Source: Ramlibacter sp. (GTDB lineage Bacteria > Pseudomonadota > Gammaproteobacteria > Burkholderiales > Burkholderiaceae_C). From it: a DNA stretch of 5,126 nt. The stretch is taken from NCBI GenBank assembly GCA_026785815.1, contig JAJAZH010000404.1, positions 1 through 5,126 on the forward strand, read 5' to 3'. This document shows, piece by piece, positions 1 to 5,126 of the stretch (the stretch's first letter is position 1; the number at the start of each line of letters is the position of its first letter). Below the pieces are notes generated by a model. It searched no databases, was not told where the DNA came from, and was given only the letters and a program-made list of their open reading frames with translations. The translations under genes were made by a program, and so were the position numbers.

Positions 1-315
1 CACCTTGTGCAGCTTGGGCGTGTCGGCCTGCGGCGTCAGCACCCGCTTGGGCAGCGCCACTTCCGGGCTGTCCTCGTCGGCATCGAACTGCCCCGACACC
101 ACGTCGGCGAACAGGATCGGGGCCGGCGGTTCGGGCGGCGGGGCACGGCGCGACTCGCCGTCGCCGTCGCCATCCTCATCGCCATCCTCATCGTCGTCCT
201 CGTCCGCTCCGAAGCGCTCCAGCTCCTGCTCGCGGCGGGCTTGCGCCGCGGCTTCCTTTTCTTCCAGCTCTTCGAGGGTAGGCGCGTTGCCGGCGCCGGA
301 AACCGGTGGATTCAT
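1..315 (-). CDS. rluB: Ribosomal large subunit pseudouridine synthase B, N-terminal part (cut by window edge)
   Basis: The open frame starts at an ATG (315-313) and runs off the window after 105 codons. Residues 1-97 are a non-catalytic extension: a Glu/Arg-rich, probably helical stretch at about 14-34, an Asp/Glu/Gly run at 38-54 and a Pro-rich stretch at 58-67. The last visible residues, PKLHKV, match the entry to the S4 RNA-binding domain of RluB/RsuA-type pseudouridine synthases; the catalytic domain lies outside the window. In the known family RluB converts a uridine of 23S rRNA helix 80 (U2605 in E. coli) to pseudouridine in the cytoplasm. The ATG is 3 nt beyond the scpB stop (TGA CCC ATG) and has no strong Shine-Dalgarno, so translation is probably coupled to scpB. 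The scpB-rluB order is common in Xanthomonadales and supports the call. A different S4-domain pseudouridine synthase (RluE/F, RsuA) cannot be excluded without the catalytic domain. Confidence 0.8.
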   Translation of the reverse strand, partial: MNPPVSGAGNAPTLEELEEKEAAAQARREQELERFGADEDDDEDGDEDGDGDGESRRAPPPEPPAPILFADVVSGQFDADEDSPEVALPKRVLTPQADTPKLHKV

Positions 316-318
316 GGG

Positions 319-1041
319 TCAGGTCTCGACTGCTTGGGCCGCATCGTCGGCGGCGCTCTCGTCATCGGGAGGCGAAGGCGGCGCGTCCGCCGTTGCCTCG
401 GAGGGCTGTGTGGATTGGGACGGGGTCATTGCAGCGGCGAGCGGGACCGGTCCGGACTCGGCGATCCGCAGCTCGGGCTGGGCGTCATTGGCGCTGTCGG
501 CCAGCGCGGCGAAGACTTCGGACCGCCGCGCCGGGTGGTCCAGCAACGGCAGCTGGTCGAGCGACTCGAGTCCGAGGTCGTCCAGGAACTGGCGCGTGGT
601 GGCGAACAGCGCCGGCCGGCCCGGCGCTTCGCGGTGGCCGATGGCTTCGACCCAGCCGCGGTCTTCCAGCTGCTTGAGGATCAGCGAGTTGATGGTGACG
701 CCGCGGATGTCTTCCATGTCGCCGCGGGTGACCGGCTGCCGGTAGGCAATGATGGCCAGCGTCTCGAGCGTGGCGCGGGTGTAGCGCGGCGGCTTTTCCG
801 GATGCAGCCGATCGAGGTACTCGCGCATCTCGGGCCGGCTCTGGAAGCGCCAGCCGGTGGCCACGCACACCAGCTCCACACCGCGCTGGGTCCACTCCTG
901 GCGCAGGTCCTCCAGCAACGACCTGAGAGTGTCGGCGCCAAGTTCGTCGTTGAACAGCACGCGCAGCTCCCGCACCGGCAGGGGCTGCTGCGAGCAAATC
1001 AAGGCGGTTTCGAGGACGCGTTTGGCGTCCGCCGTATTCAT
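319..1041 (-). CDS. scpB: Segregation and condensation protein B (ScpB)
   Basis: The product is 240 residues and belongs to the ScpB family. In known systems ScpB dimerises and binds ScpA, the kleisin that bridges SMC, to compact and segregate the chromosome. Two winged-helix domains are visible: residues about 4-80 (from AKRVLETALICS to the EYLDRLHPEK linker) and about 86-165. The second contains the family signature AIIAYRQPVTRGDMEDIRG at 96-114, followed by ILKQLEDRGWVEAIGHREAPG at 121-141 and FATTRQFLDDLGL. Residues about 185-240 form a low-complexity, Ala/Ser/Pro/Asp/Glu-rich tail beyond the usual core. I chose the ATG at 1041-1039 because the core fold begins directly after it. An in-frame ATG at 1170 would add 43 Arg/Pro/Trp-rich residues that do not look like ScpB. 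The upstream ribosome-binding site is weak. No scpA lies next to it, which is unusual. The stop is 3 nt before rluB. Confidence 0.93.
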   Translation of the reverse strand: MNTADAKRVLETALICSQQPLPVRELRVLFNDELGADTLRSLLEDLRQEWTQRGVELVCVATGWRFQSRPEMREYLDRLHPEKPPRYTRATLETLAIIAYRQPVTRGDMEDIRGVTINSLILKQLEDRGWVEAIGHREAPGRPALFATTRQFLDDLGLESLDQLPLLDHPARRSEVFAALADSANDAQPELRIAESGPVPLAAAMTPSQSTQPSEATADAPPSPPDDESAADDAAQAVET

Positions 1042-1176
1042 GGGCTGCGGTTCCAGGAAAAGGCGCCACGGGAGGCGGGCAATTCTTCGGGGGGCGATCC
1101 ATCGGTTGCGCTGGCGCCACCGGGGAGGCGCCTCGCATGCCTCCGCGGGCTGGCCGGGGGCGTGGCTCATGAGCCA
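1042..1176 (-). other. Non-coding gap between rluD and scpB with palindrome and GGCGCC repeats
   Basis: This 135-nt stretch separates the rluD stop from the preferred scpB start. I see no convincing gene in it: its only in-frame continuation is a 43-residue upstream extension of scpB with no ScpB character. It holds a perfect 14-bp palindrome at its rluD end, and GGCGCC three times (1062-1067, 1113-1118, 1127-1132). The second and third copies can pair as a 6-bp stem with an 8-nt loop. Read on the minus strand, the copy at 1062-1067 is followed by four Ts, but I found no unambiguous terminator stem before them. It may be a structured leader for scpB or simply spacer left by rearrangement. Confidence 0.5.
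1163..1176. repeat. Perfect 14-bp palindrome abutting the rluD stop
   Basis: TGGCTCATGAGCCA reads the same on both strands and directly follows the rluD TAA (1179-1177). As RNA it could fold into a 5-bp stem with a 4-nt loop. No T-tract follows, so it is not a standard intrinsic terminator. The central ATG is the alternative upstream start of the scpB frame. It could be a dyad operator or a small 3'-end stem, or chance. Confidence 0.6.
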
Positions 1177-2193
1177 TTACGAAAGATTGTAACGCAGCCC
1201 CCAGAGCGCCACCGCGGCACTGAAGTCGGGTGGCAGGGGTGCGGAGAACTCCAGCGCCTGCCCGGTCGCGGGATGCTGGAAAGCGAGCCGGAAAGCGTGC
1301 AATGCCTGGCGCTGCATGCCGGCGGCCGGAGCCCCCCCATACAGTTCGTCGCCGACCAGCGGGTGACCGATGCTGGCCATGTGCACGCGGATCTGGTGGG
1401 TGCGCCCAGTCTGGAGCGTCGCGCGGACCAGGCAGCCGGCGTCGGCGTTTTCCAGCAGCTCGAAGCCGGTCGACGCCGGCTTGCCCGCGTTGCGGTCCAG
1501 GTCGACCACCGCCATCCGCAGGCGGTTGCGTGGATCGCGGCCGATCGCGGCATCGACCCGACGCGTCGCCGGTCCGCTCCAGGGGCGGTGCGCCAGCGCG
1601 ACGTACTGGCGAGCCACCTCGCGCGCGGCGATCGCCTGCACCAGCGAGTCCATCGCGGCGCGGCTGCGGGCGACCATCATCAAGCCGCTGGTGTCCTTGT
1701 CCAGCCGATGGACGATTCCGGCGCGCGGCAGCAGCTGCGCCAAGCCGTCATGCGCCAGCAAGCCGTTGAGCAGCGTACCGCTCCAGTTGCCAGGCGCCGG
1801 ATGCACCACCAGCCCCGCCGGCTTCACCAGGACCAGCACATGCTGGTCCTGGAACAGCACTTCGAGGGCCATCGGCTCGGGCTTGAAGGCCTGGCTTTGC
1901 GGGGTCGGCCGCAGTTCGACCGAACCAGCATCGCCAGCGTGGACTCTGGCCGAGGGCTTGGTCGCCGGCCGGCCATGGAGCAGCACCGCGCCCGCTTCGA
2001 TCAGCTGCTGCAGGTAGCTGCGCGAGAACTCCGGCACCAGCAGCGCCAGCGCCCGGTCCAGTCGCTCGCCGTGCTGCGCCGCGCCGATCTCGAACGGCCG
2101 CAGTTCGCGCACTTCGCTGTCGGGACCGGCATCGCCAGCTTCGTCCAGCAGGCTTTGCGCCTCGGGCTCCGGGGGGGTGGCCGATATAATCAA
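1177..2193 (-). CDS. rluD: 23S rRNA pseudouridine synthase RluD
   Basis: The 338-residue product is an RluA-family pseudouridine synthase; RluD modifies helix 69 of 23S rRNA (positions 1911, 1915 and 1917 in E. coli), which matters for ribosome assembly and release. An S4 RNA-binding domain spans about residues 39-96 (GERLDRAL, then EFSRSYLQQLIEAGAVLLHG). The catalytic domain follows from about 108. It has VLVKPAGLVVHPAPGNWSGT (120-140, split by the family's usual turn), the active-site motif HRLDKDTSGL at 162-171 with D165 as the catalytic aspartate, and QTGRTHQIRVHM at 261-272. Length fits the family (326 in E. coli). The start is not settled: TTG at 2193 is the first possible start, giving a 30-residue acidic lead-in; a GTG at residue 28 is an alternative, and no ATG occurs before the catalytic domain. 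The gene is divergent from bamD, as in E. coli, but scpB rather than pgeF follows it. Confidence 0.93.
   Translation of the reverse strand: MIISATPPEPEAQSLLDEAGDAGPDSEVRELRPFEIGAAQHGERLDRALALLVPEFSRSYLQQLIEAGAVLLHGRPATKPSARVHAGDAGSVELRPTPQSQAFKPEPMALEVLFQDQHVLVLVKPAGLVVHPAPGNWSGTLLNGLLAHDGLAQLLPRAGIVHRLDKDTSGLMMVARSRAAMDSLVQAIAAREVARQYVALAHRPWSGPATRRVDAAIGRDPRNRLRMAVVDLDRNAGKPASTGFELLENADAGCLVRATLQTGRTHQIRVHMASIGHPLVGDELYGGAPAAGMQRQALHAFRLAFQHPATGQALEFSAPLPPDFSAAVALWGLRYNLS
2185..2190 (+). promoter_or_regulatory. Candidate -10 box of the bamD promoter
   Basis: TATAAT matches the sigma-70 -10 consensus perfectly and lies 31 nt before the bamD ATG. This would give a short 5' leader of about 25 nt. 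No good -35 hexamer sits at 16-18 nt upstream (the region is CTCGGGCT), and TTGCGC at 2155-2160 is 24 nt away, which is too far. The box falls within the first codons of rluD on the other strand, so bamD transcription would start inside rluD. In such GC-rich sequence an AT-rich exact match is notable, but its use as a promoter is inferred. Confidence 0.5.
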
Positions 2194-2205
2194 GTTGCCC
2201 TGTTC

Positions 2206-2212
2206 AAGAAAG
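2206..2212 (+). promoter_or_regulatory. Purine-rich ribosome-binding site candidate for bamD
   Basis: The stretch AAGAAAG lies 9 nt before the ATG at 2222. It is only a weak match to GGAGG, but it is the only purine-rich run at a suitable distance. It supports the ATG at 2222 over the in-frame GTG at 2177, which lies upstream of the candidate promoter. Confidence 0.4.
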
Positions 2213-2221
2213 TTTCATGCG

Positions 2222-3025
2222 ATGGCTAGCGTCAAATTATCGGTTGTCCCTTCCCTGCTGCTGACTGCGGCGGCGCTGCTGGCGGGTTGCTCGTCCACCC
2301 CGGACGACAAGATGGGCACCTGGAGCCCGAACCGCCTGTACGCCGAGGCCAAGGACGAGATGAACGCGGGCGCCTACGACAAGGCGATACCGCTGCTCGA
2401 AAAGCTCGAAGGCCGGGCCGCCGGCACGCCGCTGGCGCAGCAGGCCCAGCTGGACAAGGCCTATGCCCATTTCAAGGCCAACGAGCAGGCCCAGGCCCAG
2501 GCCACGCTGGACCGTTTCATCAAGCTGCATCCGGCCAGCCCGGCGCTCGACTACGCGCTGTATCTCAAGGGCATCGTCAACTTCAACGACAACCTGGGGA
2601 TCTTCTCGTTCCTGTCGCGGCAGGATTTGTCCGAGCGCGACCAGAAGGCGGCCAAGGAATCGTTCGAGGCCTTCAAGGAACTGGTCGCGCGCTTTCCGGA
2701 TTCGCGCTATGCGCCCGACGCCAAGTCCCGCATGACGTACATCGTCAATTCGCTGGCCCAGTACGAAGTGCACGTCGCGCGCTACTACTTCAGTCGCGGC
2801 GCCTATGTGGCCGCGGTCAACCGCGCACAGAGCGCGTTGAGCGACTACCAGGACGTGCCGGCGCTGGAAGAAGCGCTGTTCATCATGTTCCGCTCGTACG
2901 ACGCGCTCGGCATGACGCAGCTGCGCGACGATGCGCGCCGCGTGATCGAGAAAAACTATCCGCGCAGCACGTACCTGGCGCGCGGCTTCAAGTCCACCCA
3001 GGAGCCGTGGTGGAAGGTGTGGTGA
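2222..3025 (+). CDS. bamD: Outer membrane protein assembly factor BamD (lipoprotein)
   Basis: The 267-residue product is BamD (YfiO/ComL), the essential lipoprotein that works with BamA to insert beta-barrel proteins into the outer membrane from the periplasmic side. Residues 1-22 form a lipoprotein signal peptide with a Lys at 5, a hydrophobic core and the lipobox LAGC at 20-23; C23 would be the lipidated first residue of the mature protein. A TPR-like helical array follows from about 36 to 255. It includes YAEAKDEMNAGAYDKAIPLLEKL (40-62, split across the first repeat), YALYLKGIVNF (111-121), RFPDSRYAPDAKSRM (157-171) and EVHVARYYFSRGAYVAAVNR (182-201), all close to family consensus. Length fits the family (about 245-295). 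The ATG at 2222 gives a proper signal peptide; starting at the GTG at 2177 would add 15 residues before it. The last 38 bp overlap the end of the convergent helicase gene. No terminator is visible downstream. Confidence 0.96.
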   Translation: MASVKLSVVPSLLLTAAALLAGCSSTPDDKMGTWSPNRLYAEAKDEMNAGAYDKAIPLLEKLEGRAAGTPLAQQAQLDKAYAHFKANEQAQAQATLDRFIKLHPASPALDYALYLKGIVNFNDNLGIFSFLSRQDLSERDQKAAKESFEAFKELVARFPDSRYAPDAKSRMTYIVNSLAQYEVHVARYYFSRGAYVAAVNRAQSALSDYQDVPALEEALFIMFRSYDALGMTQLRDDARRVIEKNYPRSTYLARGFKSTQEPWWKVW

Positions 3026-5039
3026 ATGCGCCGGTCGATGCTGCAGGCACCAGGGCTTCGATGGCCGCATTGAATTGCGCCGCCGACTGAAGCCGGCGCA
3101 TCGGCGGCAGCGCCGCCAGTAGCCGGCGCCCGTAGCCCATGCTGAGCAGCCGGGTGTCGCACACCACCAGCAGCCCCTGGTCGGATTCGCGCCGGATCAG
3201 CCGCCCGGCCCCCTGCTTGAGCGCCACCGCTGCTTCGGGCACGAAATAGTCGTTGAAGGCGCTGCGGCCCTGGCCTTCCAGCCGCTGCGCCCGGGCCTCG
3301 ACCAGCGGATCGCCCGGCGGCGGAAATGGCAGCTTGTCGATGATCACCAGCTGCAGCGAGTCGCCTGGCACGTCGACGCCTTCCCAGAACGACGCCGACG
3401 CCACCAGCACGCAGCCGGGCTGCCCATGGGCCGCCCCCTCGCGGAAGCGCTCGATTAGCCGCCGCTTGGGCCACTGGCCCTGCACCAGCACCTGCACTTG
3501 CAGCGACCCTTCGAAGCGCGCCTGCAGCGCCTCGCCGATCGCGCGCAAGGCCCGCAAGGTGGTGGTGAGCAGCAGCGTCCGGCCACCGAGCCGGGCCACC
3601 GCATCGGCGGCCAGCGCGGCCACCTGCAGGCTGTGTGTGGGGTCGCTTGGCTTGGGCAGCTCGCGCGGGACATAGACCGCCGCCTGCGTCGCGTAGTCGA
3701 ACGGACTGCCGACCCGCAGCACTTCGGCGCTGGTCAGGCCGCAGGGCTCGGTGAACCAGCGCAGCGCGGCGTCGTCGCCCAGCGTCGCCGAGGTAAAAAT
3801 CCAGGCCCGCAGCGAAACTTGTGCGTCGGCGCTGCCGCCCCGCAGCAGCTTGTCCTGCACCGCCTTGGCGATATCGAGCGGCGACTCGACCAGCCGCAGT
3901 TGGTGGCCGACGTCGACCCAGCGAACCGAACCCGGCGGACAAGGCTCGGCAAAAGCGCCGGCCCGCTGCGCCAGGACACCAGCGCGTTCGTGCAGTCGGA
4001 CGAAATCGGGCGCCATCTCGCTGACCGTGGCCAGCGCCTCCATCGCCTGCGCGCAGGTCTGGCCCAGTTCCCCGAGCGCCGCCAGCCAGGGCTGCTCCGG
4101 CACCTGCTCCGGCGCCTCGCCGACCCAGCGCAGCTTGGCGCCGGGCGCAGCGCGGCCGACCGCCAGCCGCAAGTCACGCGCGGCGCGTTCGACGGCGGAG
4201 GCGACGTCCTGCCACTGCGCCAGTCCGCGCGCGAACTGCAGTCCGGCCGCCAGCAGGTCGCGGGCGAAATCCAGCAGCTGCCCGGTGGTGATGTGATTGC
4301 CCAGGAACTGGACCCCGGTTTCATTGAGCTGGTGGGCTTCGTCGAAGATCGCGACCCGGACCGTCGGCAGCAGTTCGGCCATGCCCGATTCGCGCACCGC
4401 CAGGTCGGCGAAAAACAGGTGATGGTTGATCACGACCACGTCGGCGGCGAGCGCCTCGCGGCGGGCCTGGTTGACGTGGCAGGCGCGGAACTTCGGGCAC
4501 TGCGCGCCCAGGCAGTTGTCGCGGGTCGAGGTCACCAGCGGGATCAGGGGCGAGCGCTCGTCCAGGCCCGGCAGCTCGGCCAGGTCGCCGGTCCGGGTGG
4601 CCTGCGCCCATTCCTCGATCTTGGCCAGGGAGCGCAGCGAACCGCGGTCGGGCAGCGCGGTTTCGGTCCGCGCCAGCTCCATCCGGTGCAGGCACAGGTA
4701 GCTGGCCCGCCCCTTGAGCAGGGCGGTGCGGACCGGCAAACCGAGCGCCTCGACCAGCCGCGGCAGGTCGCGCCCGAACAACTGGTCCTGCAGGGTCTTG
4801 GTGGCGGTCGACAGCAGCACCCGTTCGCCGCACAGCAGCGCCGGCACGAGGTAGGAGAAGGTCTTGCCGACGCCGGTGCCGGCCTCGACCACCAGCGCGC
4901 CGCCATCCTCGATGGTGCGCGCGACGGCCAGCGCCATGTCGGTCTGGCCCTGGCGCGGCTGAAACTGGTCGGCCGCCCGGGACAGGACGCCGTGCGGCGC
5001 GAACGCTTCGCGCACCGCTGGCTCGAGGGCGAGGCGCAT
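2988..5039 (-). CDS. yoaA: XPD/DinG-family Fe-S ATP-dependent DNA helicase (YoaA-like)
   Basis: The 683-residue product is a superfamily 2 helicase of the XPD/DinG/YoaA group, which unwinds DNA 5' to 3' during repair or replication stress. Motifs in order: Q-motif-like FQPRQGQ (26-32), Walker A AGTGVGKT (53-60), TATKTLQDQL (78-87), four cysteines at 116, 176, 181 and 187 spaced as the 4Fe-4S ligands, DEAH (233-236), FTSATL (415-420), FWEGVDVPGD (551-560) and the arginine-finger motif QGAGRLIRR (609-617). Nothing essential looks lost. The Fe-S cysteines and length (E. coli YoaA is 636) favour YoaA over a plain DinG, but the two are hard to separate by eye. The ATG at 5039 is supported by an in-frame stop (TGA, 5057-5055) just upstream; the ribosome-binding site is poor. 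About the last 12 codons are antisense to bamD, and the Ser/Thr/Pro-rich C-tail (667-683) looks non-conserved. E. coli YoaA works with the clamp-loader protein HolC; no partner gene is visible here. Confidence 0.9.
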   Translation of the reverse strand: MRLALEPAVREAFAPHGVLSRAADQFQPRQGQTDMALAVARTIEDGGALVVEAGTGVGKTFSYLVPALLCGERVLLSTATKTLQDQLFGRDLPRLVEALGLPVRTALLKGRASYLCLHRMELARTETALPDRGSLRSLAKIEEWAQATRTGDLAELPGLDERSPLIPLVTSTRDNCLGAQCPKFRACHVNQARREALAADVVVINHHLFFADLAVRESGMAELLPTVRVAIFDEAHQLNETGVQFLGNHITTGQLLDFARDLLAAGLQFARGLAQWQDVASAVERAARDLRLAVGRAAPGAKLRWVGEAPEQVPEQPWLAALGELGQTCAQAMEALATVSEMAPDFVRLHERAGVLAQRAGAFAEPCPPGSVRWVDVGHQLRLVESPLDIAKAVQDKLLRGGSADAQVSLRAWIFTSATLGDDAALRWFTEPCGLTSAEVLRVGSPFDYATQAAVYVPRELPKPSDPTHSLQVAALAADAVARLGGRTLLLTTTLRALRAIGEALQARFEGSLQVQVLVQGQWPKRRLIERFREGAAHGQPGCVLVASASFWEGVDVPGDSLQLVIIDKLPFPPPGDPLVEARAQRLEGQGRSAFNDYFVPEAAVALKQGAGRLIRRESDQGLLVVCDTRLLSMGYGRRLLAALPPMRRLQSAAQFNAAIEALVPAASTGAFTTPSTTAPGWT

Positions 5040-5047
5040 CAGGTCAG

Positions 5048-5126
5048 GGCGGCCTCACTGGACTACCCTGCGCGCTACGCGCTGCGGGATTCGCCTTGGG
5101 GCGGCCCGGCGGCTCACTGGACTACC
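5048..5126. repeat. Direct repeat with 59-bp period at the window edge
   Basis: CTCACTGGACTACC occurs at 5054-5067 and again at 5113-5126, where the window ends. Both copies are preceded by GGCGG (with one extra C in the first), so the matching stretch is about 19 bp. The spacer contains two small hairpins: a GCGCG/CGCGC stem with a CTA loop (5070-5082) and a CGCC/GGCG stem with a TTGG loop (5092-5103). This is what the first unit plus the start of a second unit of a tandem or interspersed intergenic repeat would look like. I do not recognise the family with confidence. The left copy supplies the in-frame TGA just upstream of the helicase start. Confidence 0.65.

Noticed and set aside
1039..1170. 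Upstream ATG (1170) as the start of scpB, adding 43 residues
   Set aside because: The added Arg/Pro/Trp-rich residues do not resemble ScpB, the ATG sits in the centre of a palindrome, and there is no good ribosome-binding site; the core fold begins right after the ATG at 1041. It is not fully excluded.
2177..2221. GTG at 2177 as the start of bamD
   Set aside because: It lies upstream of the candidate TATAAT, and its 15 extra residues would precede a complete lipoprotein signal peptide that starts at the ATG at 2222.
7..2229. A 740-codon open frame on the plus strand
   Set aside because: It runs antisense to rluB, scpB and rluD, crosses all their boundaries and is Arg/Gln/Gly/His-rich with no domain character. 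Long stop-free antisense frames are expected in GC-rich DNA.
2237..3070. A 277-codon minus-strand frame opposite bamD
   Set aside because: It mirrors bamD almost exactly and its Arg/Val/Leu/Gln-rich product has no recognisable motif; bamD has a lipobox and family motifs.
3026..3101. Nine-bp inverted repeat ATGCGCCGG / CCGGCGCAT
   Set aside because: The arms are 58 bp apart inside helicase coding sequence, and arms of this length and composition are common in GC-rich DNA.
3103..3117. Stem GGCGGC-AGC-GCCGCC as a bamD terminator
   Set aside because: It lies in conserved helicase coding sequence (the LAALPP region) and no T-tract follows on either strand, so it is best explained by codon content.
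2956..3942. A 328-codon minus-strand frame within the helicase gene
   Set aside because: It is in another frame of the same strand as a helicase with a full motif set, and its product is Ala/Gly/Arg-rich low complexity.
1..5126. CRISPR array, tRNA/rRNA gene, insertion sequence, toxin-antitoxin or defence system
   Set aside because: No spaced repeat array, cloverleaf, transposase motif, terminal inverted repeat or small paired gene was seen. Coding genes fill almost the whole window and all belong to known housekeeping or repair families.

Overview
The window is GC-rich, tightly packed chromosomal DNA that carries core housekeeping genes. It most likely comes from a gammaproteobacterium of the Xanthomonadales/Lysobacterales type. 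This rests on three things: the BamD and RluD sequences and their divergent arrangement, a ScpB-RluB pair in which RluB has a long charged N-terminal extension, and the strong G/C third-position bias. The lineage is inferred from protein character and gene order, not from a database search.

Layout, left to right. (1) Positions 1-315, minus strand: the N-terminal 105 codons of a large-subunit rRNA pseudouridine synthase (RluB-type), cut by the window edge as its S4 domain begins. (2) 319-1041, minus: ScpB, the winged-helix partner of the SMC-ScpAB condensin. (3) 1042-1176: a 135-nt gap with no convincing gene but with a perfect 14-bp palindrome and repeated GGCGCC motifs. (4) 1177-2193, minus: the pseudouridine synthase RluD. 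(5) 2222-3025, plus: BamD, the essential lipoprotein of the outer-membrane beta-barrel assembly machine, divergent from rluD. (6) 2988-5039, minus: an XPD/DinG-family Fe-S DNA helicase (YoaA-like), convergent with and overlapping the end of bamD. (7) 5040-5126: the helicase upstream region, where a 14-bp sequence recurs at a 59-bp period and the second copy ends exactly at the window edge.

rluD, scpB and rluB lie on the same strand in close order and could be cotranscribed. They would link ribosome maturation with chromosome segregation. bamD faces away from rluD across only 28 bp, so each gene's promoter must sit partly or wholly inside the other gene. A perfect TATAAT for bamD lies over the first codons of rluD. 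The helicase gene acts in DNA repair or replication-stress tolerance and has no evident functional link to its neighbours.

I found no mobile element, CRISPR array, RNA gene or unfamiliar multi-gene system. The points worth a second look concern gene order (scpB without scpA beside it, rluD without pgeF beside it), very compact gene boundaries, the scpB leader, and the repeat at the right edge.
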